Assembly (NCBI GenBank): GCA_026261815.1
Contig: JAMPIT010000437.1
Span: forward strand, 1,860,001-1,924,000
Direction: 5' to 3'
DNA length: 64,000 nt
DNA from: Monarcha castaneiventris obscurior
Lineage: Eukaryota; Chordata; Aves; Passeriformes; Monarchidae
Shown here in pieces: positions 37,601 through 50,205 of this stretch (the stretch's first letter is position 1; every line of letters begins with the position of its first letter). The notes under the pieces are model-generated. The model saw nothing but the letters and a program-made list of their open reading frames with translations. It ran no database searches and was not told the origin of the DNA. Made by a program: the position numbers and the translations under genes.

Positions 37601-40600
37601 CAAAAAAACCCCAAAAAACGAACTAAAATTGTCAGCTTTCTCTTCTTTCAGCACAGCACAAACACCTTCTGCTATTAGGATCAGAGAGCTGGATTTTAAT
37701 GCACAGCAGGTTTATTTCAACCTCTCCTCCAGGCCTCACCTCAGCATTCCTGTTTCCATAGCCTCACACAAGGCTCCTCAGGACTCTCCACCATTATTTT
37801 CTGACCTTTCCCTTTCTTTTTGTGTCTTTCGAAGTTAATCAGTAACCAGAGACTTCTGCCAGCACTCGGTGCTGCTGATTTCAAGGTCCTGAGCCCCAAG
37901 GAGCATCAGCCACTTCCACACCATTCCCTCCTTCCCCATTCCAGCTCCCCAGCCTTTCTTATGCTGGGAATAAAAATAAAAACAACATTAAAAAAAGGTG
38001 TATTTGACATCCTAAAACACTGCCTCAGCAGCTCCAAAACTCAATTATTCCATGCAAAAAAGCTCTTAGCCACAACTCCACATCATAAGGGACAAGTCTT
38101 GCCACGTCCCTGTTCAGGAGGTGGAGGGAAATAAAAAGAGACATTTTTTATGAGACAGTTACTGAGCTTTAATTTCCCACATCCGTTTACGACTGCAAAC
38201 AAGCACAGGCAGGGGAAGGTCCTATCTATTACCATAATTATTTTTAAAACCTTCACCCCACAGGGTTAGGAAAAAAACCAATGATTTACAGCAGAGCCAT
38301 AACTATAAAACTGCAGATGGGAGCTGAGCTACTTTGCTCTTGTCTGATGCTGAGATCTCATTAAACTGCGTGCTTAAACCTTAAATATTTGAGAGTAAAT
38401 GGTAGTTAAAACAGGCAAATCATTCTCATTAAGCAGCCAGCCTTTCCTCTGCTCAGCTTCCCAGCTCATCATTTGTTACTTGGGCATTTGTGGAGGTTGA
38501 CAATGCTCCATCTTCCAGCCTGTTCGGCCCCAAAATTCCTAAATAAAGGAGAAAGGGCAAGAAAAAAAAAGTACTCAAGCCATCTTTAAACCTTATAAAG
38601 AAGCTGATGAGAGAACAGATACTTTCTTCTATTATAAGTTAAATCACCTTGAACAATCCTTTGGCCAAAGTCATTCAGTGAGACAACAGGCAGCAACTTT
38701 TCTTTGTTCTTTCTAAGTCTACTTCTTTGACCTCTACCTGCTCTGATTATTATTGTTATTATTACCATTATCATTACATCTCCAAGAAACTAACTTTTCA
38801 TAAAAGATTGCATTACACACCATGTATCCAGTTTTCTCTCTGAAATATTCTTGCCTTTAACAAGTCCCTGCAGCAAACCACAGCATTAATAATTATTTTT
38901 GCTTACTCCTTTCTTCTCAAGCCACCCACAAAATCCAAGGCAATGGCTGCCAACCTATCCAGGCTAAAATTGGAAGCTGGAAGAGGAAATGACATAAGAG
39001 AAAAGTAGAATTTATGCAAAATGTTGGCGATATGAAAGCAGAACTCAGAAATCTTCATAAATTAGCAGCGCACAGTAATTGAAGCTGCTTGAATCATGCT
39101 CCTCCATCCTTCCACTTCAACAGGATATGGCAGGAAGTAATTAATGGAGACAGGCTCCTTTGCATATAGCTGGAAATAATTAATCTGGCATCTTACTTCT
39201 GGTACCGGCTCTTTGCAAAAACAAATTTTTCCCCATACAGAACAGTTTGTTTCACACGTAACCCCAGGGATCAGCCGTTCTTTATTCTTTAAATAAAGAC
39301 ATTTAATGGGAGCCCATATGGAAAATTTAACCTTCACAGAGGCTTTGCTATGTGTGTAGAAAAAAGTGTTTCACAGAGACATTTATCTTTAAAAAAAATA
39401 AAATAAGGCATACAAAACCCCAATTCAAATAGAGACTTAAAATTCAGTATTATGTACTAGGGATTAAATAATGGTGTAAATTTTTATTTTTGCTCCCTCA
39501 TTTTCTATTCAAAATTGCAAAACCTGCTTAGAATAAAACCCGTTCTTCATTATTTCTTTTTTCTTTTTCTTTTTTTCCTGTACGCACAGCACACACTTCA
39601 TGCTCTTCTGATCAGTTTTATGTAAAATTTAGTGCTTGAAACTAATTAGGTCCTCAACTTGCTTTTGTAGGAGTAAAGGCCATGAAGAACACTTAGGATT
39701 CCATTATGAATAACAGATGCGAGATGCATACATTTATAAAGCACTAAATTTAGAAAGATTCGAGGCGAGATCTGCTGAACCTTTCCAAATTAAAAACCTC
39801 CTTGTACTTTGCCACTGAACCCATCAGAACAAGCTCGGAGGAAGCAGAACACAAGAGGCCGATGAGTTTTCCACAGCTCCAACGTGAATGCATCCTGTGG
39901 ATGGAATTTCAAGATCCACAACAAAGCAGGCAATAATCTGCAGGGCACATTAGCTAAATGACAACATTCTCTGTGCTCGCTGGGGGTTATTTAATCCCCT
40001 CAGCTTGCAATCTCGTGTAGGGCAAGATACAAAATTCATGAAAGCAATCAGATCCCACTTCCATCCGTAACCACCTCGGAATACTCTGTTTAAAAACATC
40101 ACTCCGCTACTTCCCCAGTTGTTTGGGTTTCCCACAAGGAAACTCGCTTTACACAAAGGCAGAGCCCCAGCACCTTCCCTGCCGGACACAAAAGAGCCAC
40201 ATGTTCCCAGTAAAGTGCTCAGGGCTCCTGTTCCTCCAGGAAAAGCTGGGAACCGCTTTGGGACACATCAACACTTCCACTCGTGTTCCTCGACTGCCCG
40301 GGGATAGCGAACTGGCCCGAGAATGCCAGGAGGAGCTGGCAGAGCTGTGCCCCGACTGAAATCAGGTAAAAAAACCACCCCAGACAGGGTTCAGGCACCA
40401 GCAGCATTTTTTATGAAGCCGACAATTCTCAGCATCCCAAGAGTTTGCATTCATTTAAAGGGGGTGAAACGTTTGACACCGTGAGGAGAGCCTGAGCTCC
40501 CTTCCCAACCCTGGCAGTGGTTTCCTGATCCCGAGCCCACGGCCTGGCTTTTCCAGGCAGCCTTTCCAGGTTTAGCAGGGCAGCAGCTGCCACCCCCCGT

Positions 40601-41624
40601 GCCCTGTGAATGTCTGGCCACTGCCAGGGCTTTTCTAGGAAGGACTTTGGCTCTTTGATCTGCGGGAGCAGCTGGAGGAACAGCCAGGCTCTGCCGCTGC
40701 CTCCCCTTTCCCACAAAAAAAATTCCCAACATTTCTCTCCCTCATCCCATCCGCTTCTCTCCTGGCCAGCAAAAAGCCTGCTGGAGCTGATTTGCCACAC
40801 AAGGACAAATTCCTTGTCCTTTCCCACAGTTACGAAACGCGTGCCTGGTGCCACGCAAGAAGCGGTGTGGCAGCACCACATCCTAAAGGCAGAGGAAGCT
40901 GCAGCTTCCACGTTTGCCATCTGCAATCCAGGGAACAACCCCGGCGAGCTGGAACCATCTCACGGCACAGCCTGAAGGAGATTACCCTGCCTGGGAGAGC
41001 GGAGAGGTTAAACACCGCCAAAGTGTCACAATGACAGCTTTGCTGGCTTTTCCACTAGGGAAGGGACAGCGCAGTTGTAATGACATAAACTCCACACAAT
41101 TCCCAAACACGATGCTCATGCTCAGCTCGCTCACTGGAGAGGGAATTACCGCGAGGCACATTTTACACACACACACTTTAAGAGCCTTCAGGACCAACTC
41201 CTGTTTAACCTCTGCCGATGAGCCCAGCCCTGGCAGGGGGAGAAGCCAGCCCGGTGCCAAAATCACATCACACCACACTTGGCTGTAACAAAAGATGACT
41301 CCGGGGAGTTTGTGCCCATCATCGTTATTCCACGCACGTCAGAGCCACCTCCAACAGCTTTTCCTTCAATTAAACCTTTACTACTGCAAAGGGCAAAGGG
41401 GGTATGGACACATTTATGCCGTGCTGAGCGTGGAAAGGGTAACGAGGGATAAAGGGAAGGGAGGATTACACAGCCCTTTTTTAGAGACATCCAAAAAGCA
41501 AGGAAATCCCCCGCCCCACAATGTACAAGACAACCACACAAACCTGGTGGGTGAGAACACATCCATGCCTTGCCCTGGACCATCCTCCCTCCCGCACCAC
41601 CCCTTTTTTTTTGTTGTCGCTGTA
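34656..41624. other. Intronic DNA next to PPM1L exon 1
   Basis: Contains one CR1 fragment (35980). CpG density rises from about 40.1 kb toward the exon. No other feature is supported. Confidence 0.6.
35980..36115 (-). mobile_element. CR1 LINE 3' fragment
   Basis: TGGTTTGGGTCGGAAGGAAC, then GGGACACCTTCCACTAGACC and CAACCTGGCTTTGGACACTT, are diagnostic of a reversed CR1 3' end. Confidence 0.85.
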
Positions 41625-41657
41625 TTATTTTTTTTTTTTTTCCAGCTGAGCACTTGC

Positions 41658-42056
41658 CTCTCCTCCGTGCCCATCAAATATCCCGAAGATGGACGGGTGA
41701 GTCTTGTTCACCAGGTCAGTGATTACTTCGAACCTGTCCTCCATGTGATCCCTCCGGCCTTGGATGGAGTAGACAGCCACGTTGTGGCTCTTGAACTCCC
41801 AGGTCTTGGAGAACTCAGCGTCCAGCACGTCTAAACCCCCGAGCCTGTCATTCTGCATGATCTCGGCCACCTTGCCCTTCACCATCTTCACCGCATCCCT
41901 GCTGGACTTAACAATGGTTTTCACCTCATCCGTGTGGAAGAAATAACTCCACAGGGCCAGGCTGATGCACAGCAAGAACAGGGTCTCCGGTCTAAGCAAG
42001 AAGTAACGCATGATCCGACCCAGCAGAGACAGCAAAGTCATTGTATCCTCTATCAT
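41658..42056 (-). CDS. PPM1L: PPM1L exon 1 (N-terminal 133 codons of ER-anchored PP2C phosphatase 1L)
   Basis: This is the first coding exon of protein phosphatase Mg2+/Mn2+-dependent 1L (PP2C epsilon), a Ser/Thr phosphatase tethered to the ER. Family knowledge: it dephosphorylates TAK1, ASK1 and the ceramide carrier CERT. The exon begins with ATG at 42056, directly preceded by two in-frame TAA codons, which fixes the reading frame start. A second, better-context ATG is codon 6. Residues about 24-42 form a hydrophobic signal-anchor helix (ETLFLLCISLALWSYFF). The PP2C fold begins near residue 92 and shows the first two metal-binding motifs, RRDHMED (101-107) and DGHGG (128-132). It is nearly identical to the mammalian protein as I recall it, which is about 360 residues, so about 227 residues lie in later exons outside the window. 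After Glu133 the sequence reads GAG|GCAAGT, an apparent GC-type donor. No later exon was recognised in the 41 kb downstream on this strand. Confidence 0.96.
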
Positions 42057-42468
42057 TTATTATCGCGACCGTGTCTCCCCACACCATGCAGCGGGGCGGC
42101 TCCGAGCCCGGGGCCGCTCAGTGCATGCTCGGCCGGCCGGGCAGCGCCGAGCCCCGCGCTCCGCTCCGCTCCGCTCCCTCCGGCTGCGCTCCCGCGGGCT
42201 CCGGGCGGCCCCTCAGCCGCGCCCCGGCCCCGCGGCACCCCGTCCCTGCCGCGGGGGAGCGGGCCCGCCGATGGATGCGCGGAGCCCTCCGCCGCCGGAT
42301 GCCTTCCTGAACGCCGCTCGGCGCCGCGGCTCGGCCCGGGAGGTGGCTGGCAGGGCCGCCCGCGGTACCTGGCTTCCCGTGTCCCCCGCGCCCGGCGCCG
42401 GCCCGCCCTCCTTCCCCCGGGCGGAGCGTCCCGGCCGCCGCCCCCGCCCCGCCCGGTGCCGCCGCCGG

Positions 42469-42487
42469 ACTACAAATCCCGGCAGCC
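42469..42487 (+). promoter_or_regulatory. ZNF143/THAP11-type site (forward copy)
   Basis: ACTACAAATCCCGGCAGCC matches the ACTACAANTCCCAGNATGC consensus in its 5' half (ACTACAA-TCCC intact) and is weaker in the 3' half. It lies at the upstream edge of the PPM1L CpG island. Assignment to ZNF143/THAP11 rests on the published motif, not on binding data. Confidence 0.7.
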
Positions 42488-42503
42488 AGCGCAGGGGCGC
42501 GGG

Positions 42504-42522
42504 GCACGCTGGGAGTTGTAGT
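42504..42522 (-). promoter_or_regulatory. ZNF143/THAP11-type site (reverse copy)
   Basis: Read on the minus strand, this is ACTACAACTCCCAGCGTGC, one base off the ACTACAAYTCCCAGCATGC consensus. It points toward its partner at 42469. Together they form a 16-bp imperfect inverted repeat (42465-42480 with 42511-42526, 15 of 16 paired). Confidence 0.8.
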
Positions 42523-42595
42523 CCGGGAGCGGTCGGGAAAGGATCTGGGAGGAGGAGGAATGCTAAGAAAAGGAAAAAAAATATTTAATCAAAGT

Positions 42596-42722
42596 GTGCT
42601 CCATCCCTGAAACTGTGCAAAGCCGAGTTGGAGCAACCTGGGATAGTGGGAAGTGTCCCTGGCCAGAGGATGAGATCCTCCTTAAGCTCCCTTCCAACAC
42701 AAACCATTCTGGGATTCTCCTG
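42596..42722 (+). mobile_element. CR1 LINE 3' fragment at the edge of the PPM1L promoter
   Basis: GTTGGAGCAACCTGGGATAG, GGAAGTGTCCCTGGCC and CCCTTCCAACACAAACCATT, then GGGATTCT, give a plus-oriented CR1 3' end. It begins about 50 bases outside the CpG island. Confidence 0.8.
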
Positions 42723-45700
42723 AAGGATGAACTTGACTCACATATTCCCCAATCCCCTTCACAAGCTCGCAGTCACAACGGAAACAAAGCAGGAATTTGT
42801 TAATTATTAAACCGAGAGTAGAGTTTTGTTGAAGAAAAAAAAAATAAAGCATCTACCTCTGACCCATTTCTGTAAATTGTCATTTTCCTGTAACTGATAA
42901 GCACTGAAAATCACAAGCTGTGAGTGTGTGAGCAGAAGTTTGCTGGAATAGAAACAATTTAATGTTGTGCCCGAGCTGTTTGCTGCCAGCTGTGGGGCAG
43001 AAAACTCACAGAATCAACCTCAGAGAGTGTCAGAGCTGACTCGAGAGTCAAACACCTCCGAGTGGGGTTGAAAATGAGTTAGCAGACCACAAAACCCGGC
43101 TGAAATTCTGAGTGAAAAACTGTAAACTTCAGGTATGAGCATTCCAAGTTTTCCAGCAGCTCCCGCTCCCTCTGGACTTTTGTTACTGTAGAAATCACAC
43201 ATAAACTCTTTGTTTTGCCACTTCTTTCAAAGATCAGCTGAAATAAATGACACAACCCCAAGCCTGGTTAACCCAGAGTAAATAATTTCAGCCTTTCCGT
43301 GTCCCATTCTTACATCCAGCTCTGAGAAATAGGAAAGCTCATGACAAATATTAAATATAACAACAGAACTGCTTTAAATCTTAGAGGTACATGACACTCT
43401 GTTAGTATTTTATCCAAAGTTTTACATTTCAGGCCTAGAAAAACTCTCACCTTTATCTTCTCCTCTGTCACAATGTGCTTGAGTTGAGCCATGGATTTTT
43501 TACCCAAAAGGCCAAAATCTGCACTTGTGAGTTGGGGAATGAGGTACCAGCACAGGCATTGCAGCACCTATAGCTAAGGAGGCCGATTAATTAATTTAAT
43601 TAAACATACTTAATGAATACTCCAGGAAAACTAAGGCTGAATGTCATAAAAAGAGGCTTAAATAAGAAGCACCAATGAAATAATATTTTTGAGACTACAA
43701 AAATGTGTTGCTAATAATTCTAATAATATTATTAATAACGCTGTCTCTAGGATGGCTTTTGAAATTCTGTTCATTTCATACTTAATGAAAGATAAAATAA
43801 ATGCAAAACATGGAGAATGCTGGTCACTCCCACCTAACATTTCATTATTATTTGCCATTTTACTGCAGCATAAATGGGAGCTGGGACTCCTGTGGAAGTT
43901 TTGCTTCACTGTTGGCAATTTGGGTCCAGATTATGGAATTAGGAAGGGAAATGAGGCCACAGAGCACAGAAACCACTTCCAGCCCCTCCTGCAGCTGCCA
44001 AGGGCCGGTATCCCACAGTTTCCTCCAAAATCCAGGCTCCTCCCCGGGCCGAATGCCCCAGGAGCAGAGGATGCTCCATGTGGAGCAGGGGGAGGAGTTT
44101 TCCATTCATTTCTAATTATTTTATCCTGCTGGAGACACTGAGCTGCTTCCCTCAGCTCCTGGGCTCTGCCAGCAGGGTCCGAAAGGCTCTGGAACTGCAG
44201 AGTGGCTGAAATTTCCCTTGGGAAGGGGCTGGAACACCGGGAAAGCCTCGTCCTGCTGGAGAAATGGGATGGGGAATCCTCCCTGGGAGCGCTCAGCCCT
44301 TGGGCCGGAGCTCCCGCTGTTAAATGTGAATTTTGCAGGGGTTAAGGGCGAGTTCTGCCCCAGTTCAGGGCAAAATTCAAAGTTTATTGAGGCAGCCCCG
44401 AGGCTCCGGCCAACAAATCCAAACCCGGAGCTCGTCCTGCGCTCCGGGGCTGAGCCCTGGAGTCTTCCCAGGGGAGAAACAGAACTTGGGATGCACAGAT
44501 ATTCTCTCAAACCCTGGAAATCAGCAGTAAAAAACGTCATCGATATTCGGATTATCGGCTGCTAATCAATTCTGGTGCTGCTGGGGGGCGACCCCAGGCT
44601 TTTGTTCGCTTGTGAAAGGAATGAAAAGCGATTTCTGAGGCGGGTTTGGGAATAAACCGGATAATTATCCACTTGGAAAACTGGGAAAAAGCATTCCTTG
44701 CTCAACAGCTCCTCCTCCTGCTCGCACGTAGCACGAAGCCATCGGGGCATCATTTGTTCTCGCGTTTTGGCTACAGAAACAAATAATCTGCTACTGCAAA
44801 AGCGAATTCCTTGTCTGCTCAGCGCTGTAATACACAGGAATTGTGGATTATAAGCAGAATAAACTTGGGAATTCTTTTGGGTCCAGGAGAAAAAAAAGCA
44901 GCATTCAGCTTTCCTAGGCAATTTTTGTGGTGGCCAGAATTAAAACAGGGAGTGAGATATTGGGAAAGCTCTCACTATTTGCCAGTCTGAACAATACCAA
45001 CATTTTTATCGTTGTCGTTTCTTGCTTGTGTTAAACAAACCCCAGTGGTTTTGATTGGAAGAAGCCTCATTTTGTGAATGTACTTAGGAGGATAACTTAA
45101 ATACAAATCACAACAGCAAAAAACTTTCATTTCCTGTAGTTGCAAAGTGAATTTACCATTATTGCACCCTGGGGATGAACAGCAAGGACACAACACTGAT
45201 GGGTCACCAGCTTTCCTGGACACATTCACTACAAAAAACATTTAATTTGGTGGGAATTTCTTTGTAAAAATCCTACCAGAATCTGTGGGATGTCTGTTCT
45301 ATGATATGCTCTGGGATGCTAAAACTTGGAGGATGTTTCTGTTGCTGTTGGCTGAACTCTGCTGCCCAGTTAAAAAGTTTTCCCAGGATTTTCAGGTTCA
45401 AGCACTTTTATTGGCATAAATCAGATGTGCACAATGATGGGGCTCGTTGCTGGTTAGTCCTGCAAAGCAAATTATTGAAATTAAAGAAAACTATAAAAAT
45501 GAAAGCAAAATATTGCCCAAAACCTGCAGGGCCACCTCCCTTTTCTTCTGCTGAGAAGTAAAATCAGAATAGAAAAATCACCACCAATAACAACAACTAT
45601 AAAAGAAGATTTTTTCATATCAGGGCTGCAATGCAGTAAAATAATTTCGTGCTTCTCTTTCCAGATATTGGAAAGAAATAGATTTTAGGGTGTTTGGGGT

Positions 45701-48700
45701 GGCACAGGCCCAGCTCTCCAGAGGAATGACTCGGTGGCAGTATCAGAAACTGGTTTGGATTTGGATAACAGCTAAACAAGGTTGAGTTGTCCCGACAGTG
45801 GTTTCCATCTCAGTCGATGTAAACAGCAATTTTCCACACAAGTTGCTCTTTTCTCTTCTCCAGGATTCTGAATTCCGGGACATCTTCATGTGTAAAATCT
45901 GATTTTCATTTATTTCCTGGCGCCTGACCTTGGTGTCAATGGGAATGAGAGGCCCAGGGAGATTTCTGACTCGTGTTTTAACACCATCTTTTATTTAAAC
46001 ACAAAATTCTGCTGTGGGATGGTGTGCACCAAACCACAGCAGTGAAATTATTATCTATCCATTATATATAAATTATATATCAATTATATATCAATTATAT
46101 ATCAATTATATATCAATTATATAGATAGGAACACATCCTGGATATACTGGGAAGGTGAAATACCTGCAGGTGCCTGGGGTAGAAATCCCACACCTGCCTT
46201 TCTCTTGGTAGGGAATATAATTCCTGATTATAAATATAGAATTCGGTGTAAATTATACCTGAAATGAACATTAAGAATGTTAAGAATGAATGTTAAGAAA
46301 ACAAAAATCTATCTAATTTCCCAGGTAATCTAAGGGGTGCTGTTTATTAACTTTTATATGTTCTTACTTTTAATATCAGAGCCAAACTACTTGGTGAGAC
46401 AATCAAGGAAAGATGCCAATATGATTTTCATGGAAAAATTTAACCATGGATGTATTTCAGAAGGAAATTCTGGGGTTTATCAATCTACAGAGCCTTGAAT
46501 TACCACAATTTTAGAATCACAAGAAAAATTTGGCCACTGAAATCACTGGGAGTCTTTACTTGGTGGGAGCACGGGCCCCAAAATATTGATTTGGAGTCCA
46601 CCTCTCCAGGGCATGGCACACTTTGGGAGAGAGAGATTATTCCAAACAGATTTTCCCTGTGATTTTCCAGAGATGAACTCACCAGGAATTGGGAAATGAC
46701 TGAGACACCACCAGAAGCACCCAGCAGATAAAGCTGAAGATGCTCCTGAGGGCCAGAGCTGCTCTCTGAAGTGATCTTTGATTTAACCAGCAGCATCACA
46801 ACAGAGTGCAGGCATTTGGGAATGTTTGTAAAGCACTCACTGGTGAATTAATACCTCACAAACTTCCCACTTTTCCAGAGAACTCCAGGACACGCAAGGA
46901 AAATATAAATAGAAGCTCAGCAATCCGGAATCACTTTGCAAACTGTCAGAGTTCTTATGAAACCTTCCTCAGATCTGGGCACAAATTGATAAAAAGCAGC
47001 AACAAAGCAATCTTAATTTTCTTCTTCATTAATTTTTACTCTGTTTAGCAGCTGTTTCGTGTCTGTGGTGCAGACTATTTAATTTGCATTAAGCACGAGG
47101 CTGCAAAATTGATTTACACATTTGAATGCCTCACATTTTCACTCCGAGGCCCTTTAGGATGCAGAACATGACAGGCTGCATTTGGGATTAAATCCTTAGG
47201 CCAGGCTTGTCCCAAAGCTGAGGTGAGAGGGGAGCTGAGGTTACAGGTGCCTTTTTTGGTGACTTCTCTAAAACTAAAATTAGCTGTGCCCTCAGCTGAC
47301 TGCACAGTGTAAAACCCAGGCTTTGCTCAGTGCTTTGACTGCTCCAGAGGTTCATTCCAGCCCTGACGCCTTCCCTTGACCAAATTCTTAATAAAACCTA
47401 AAAAATTTAAGCCTTCCAAAAGGCAAGACTGAGATAAGTCAGCTCTGGGCTGATTTAGATTTCCCCAAGCAAGGCAGATGAATGGGTTTTGTGAGTCCCT
47501 GAGTGGCACAGAGCTGGCAGCCCGTGCTCCCTTTGTCTCTGGGAATATGGGATGGATTCTCCCACTGCTTCATTTCCATAGGCAGCCTCAGGACAAGCTC
47601 CCGTTGCTCAGTTCCAAAGGCTCGCTTCTTTATCACCAGATTTTGGTGGTGGAGATAAAGAAATATTCAAATAAGGGCGGTGAAAGGATTTTGTAATGGA
47701 GGATTTATTGTGACTTGCCCTGTTTTTTCAATGGTGGTGTTTGTATTCAGGCCCAGTGCTTGAAGTTTGCTGCAACAGGGGCTGCCAATAAGTAAGAAAT
47801 AAATAAAGATGAAACATTCCCACCTCTAGGGCTGAAATGGGAGATGTTTTTTGGAAGTGATGGGGAAAGGAGGAGATTTCCTCTAACGAGCTGGCACAGA
47901 AAACTGAAGGGGCATTGCTGACGTCCACTGGATGCAGCCAGAGCCTCCCTCACACAGCCATAACCTTCTTCAAAATGCAAAGAATACAAAAGCACAGAAA
48001 TAAACACAAAAGGAATTAAAAAAAAAAAAATCAGGAGTCAACAGTTTGGGCCACTCAGAGAAGATTTAAACCCGTGCAGTGTCAGGGGACAGGGATGAGC
48101 TGCTCAGAGATGTTTGTGTTCTGCTGAATCCTACCCAAGGTTTGGGTTCATCAGAAGGGAATGCAGCAAGGAGAGGGATAATTCCCATTTACAGCTCCCA
48201 CTGCAGGGTGTTTGAAGTGCTGCCTGTGCTTCTCGAGTGTCTGCAGTGACAAACACATTTCTTTTTGTTTGCTCTCCGGCTTCTCCCAGGCAATATGTTG
48301 GGTGTGATGGGAATGGCGTGGTTTGGCCCAAAATAGCTGCCTGGGCTGGAGCCTTCAAGCTGTCAGAACTGTCTCTCCTCCTCCCCACTCGGTGAAATCT
48401 CCATCCACAGTACCATCTGCTTCCCCAGGATGCAGATTTGCCGCATTGGAGCTGTGTTTTAATGGGGGAAATCGTCTGACTGCGATTTAATTTAATGACT
48501 CTGATTGAATTCCACCCTCCTTCCAATTCCCACATCACTCCTGGGTCTCCTGAGGCACCAGAAGCTGACACCAGATGTGGGGATGAGTTTCAAACATCTG
48601 TGGGCTTCCCTTCTGCTGCTTCCAGCTCCTTCCTGCACGTGCCTGTGGGAAAAGCTGGTGGGAGCAAGACGATCCTAAATCCACTTTTCTTCCCTGCAAG

Positions 48701-50004
48701 CCCCGGTGCTTTCAGCATTCCCAGCTCCCCAAATGTGCCACGTTCCCAGGGCGTGTTTGGGAAGGGGGCAGTGACTGGCAGCTGCCTTTGGCTGGTGCAA
48801 AAAGGGGCAAACAAAGGAGGAGCAGGAGCGTGGAAGGGCTGGGATGGAATTCCGTGGATCCCTCTGTGGGAGGCTGTTTATCTGATGGATGAAGGGATTT
48901 ATTTATAGCCCGTGACTTCTCCAAAAACATCGTCCTCTGCTGACCTTTCTGCTCAAATTGGAAGTCAGGAGAGCAGCGCTGCCAAGGAAATGAAACAACT
49001 TTACTTAAAAAAATAAAAGCTTCTTGTTGTGTTGTGAGTCCCCTGTTAACTGCTGGGTCTCCTGATTTTTTGCCTTGTTATCAATCCTGATCGCTGTGGA
49101 GAGCTGGGATTCTCCAGAACGAGCAGGAAACGTGGGATATGGAGAGAAAATCACCACGAGTTCACTTCACAAGGGAGTTGAGGACACATAAGCAGCAACC
49201 TGATCCTCTGCTGACACCACCAGCTCCTCATGCGGGGCTCCCAGCAGCACATTCCCAATCCCTTAGTTATGCTCCACAAATAAGGAGCAGGGGTTTGCAC
49301 TTTTCCTGGCTGCCACAAATTAGTCACTGCTTCCCAAAAAGCCACGGAAAGCAGGAACCAGGCTCTTTCTCCTCTCCGGACCCTGCTCCTGCCGAGTGCC
49401 AAACCCAGTCCCACGCCTGGGCTCGGCTCAGAGCTCTGAGGGGTTTGCACCAGCGGGGATCCTGCCCTGGCTCGGATCCCATCCCCGCTCTCCCAAATCC
49501 CTCCCAGCAGCCGGGAAAAGCAGGTTTGGCCGCGGGGAAAAGGCTGGAGCTGCCCCAGGACAGGGTGAATTCCACTCCCTCTCCAGGGCTGCTGTGCAAT
49601 GGGCTCGGTGCTTCGGGGCCCGGATGCCTCAGGAATCCCAGGATGTCCCATCCCATTCCCTCTCCCCCAGCTGAGGAGAATCCGTAAGATGGAGACGCTG
49701 GGGATGCTCAGGAGTTTTCTGTGCTGTTGCCACAGGAGCCAGGAAGGAAAGCTCTGCTGTAAACGGGAAAGTGCTGCAGGGACGATCCAGGATTTCCCTG
49801 CATCCCGAGGAGGGGAAGGCTCTGCTCCCATCCCATTCTCCGGATTCCCCTTGTGCCCCTGGTTCCTCCCATCCCTGGCTGGTGCTGGGGTGCTTTGGGC
49901 AGTCCAGAAGCTGACCTGCTACAAAAAAGGGCACCGAGCACTCTCCTGTGGTCAGCACGAAGCAGCACAGCCCTTCCTCTGTGGACTCTCATAAAACCCC
50001 AGAC
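42723..50004. other. Intergenic DNA upstream of PPM1L
   Basis: No gene recognised. Moderately GC-rich islands without clear promoter structure occur near 44.0-44.6 kb and 48.5-49.7 kb. The 11-bp AT repeat at 46055 is listed separately. Long frames at 49139-49831 on both strands are compositional. Confidence 0.6.
46055..46128 (+). repeat. (ATTATATATCA)n 11-bp repeat
   Basis: Five or six head-to-tail units of ATTATATATCA with flanking AT-only sequence. Confidence 0.9.
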
Positions 50005-50205
50005 TGGTTTGGGATGGAAGGAGCTTAAATCCCATCCCTCCCACCCCTGCCATGGCAGGGACACCTTCCACTGTGCCAGGCTGCTCCAAACCCCATCCAG
50101 CCTGGCCTTGGGCACTGCCAGGGATCCAGGGGCAGCCACAGCTTCTCTGGGCACCCTGTGCCAGGGCCTCCCCACCCTCCCAGGGAAGGATTTTTCCTAC
50201 TTTAA
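50005..50205 (-). mobile_element. CR1 LINE 3' fragment
   Basis: CTGGTTTGGGATGGAAGGAG, CAGGGACACCTTCCACTGTG, CTTGGGCACTGCCAGGGATC and CACAGCTTCTCTGGGCACCC give a reversed CR1 3' end close to those at 3405 and 17488. Confidence 0.9.

Larger units (their letters stand above)
1..41657 (-). other. PPM1L: Presumed 5' portion of PPM1L intron 1
   Basis: Downstream of the exon 1 donor on the minus strand, no further PP2C exon was recognised up to the window edge. The large final-exon reading frame expected for the C-terminal half is clearly absent. PPM1L spans hundreds of kilobases in mammals, so a long first intron fits. The interval holds the repeats listed separately, plus otherwise unremarkable AT-leaning DNA with frequent stops in all frames. 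A short exon missed by eye, or a nested noncoding gene, cannot be excluded. Confidence 0.7.
42057..42548 (-). promoter_or_regulatory. PPM1L: CpG-island promoter and 5' UTR of PPM1L
   Basis: This is the only strongly CpG-dense, GC-rich block in the window and it abuts the PPM1L start codon. It contains GC boxes (CCCCGCCCCGCCC around 42442-42455), a short CCGCT pentamer run near 42160-42180, and no TATA box, as expected for a broad housekeeping-type promoter. An inverted pair of ACTACAA-TCCC motifs lies at its upstream edge (42465-42526). The exact transcription start and the 5' UTR boundary cannot be fixed from sequence. Open frames through the island on both strands (for example 42118-42507 minus and 42010-42588 plus) are by-products of high GC content. 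Some divergent transcription on the plus strand is possible. Confidence 0.85.

Noticed and set aside
41625..41657. Continuation of the PPM1L frame to a stop at 41625
   Set aside because: These codons (ASAQLEKKKK) follow the donor and run into an A-rich tract. The known protein diverges exactly at Glu133, so this is intron.
42010..42588. Long frames in the CpG island on both strands
   Set aside because: GC-rich sequence has few stops. The frames are Pro/Ala/Arg-rich and overlap each other in several frames.
49139..49831. 182-residue plus and 226-residue minus frames
   Set aside because: Both strands open in a GC-rich stretch, no recognisable domain, and no clear splice sites or promoter.
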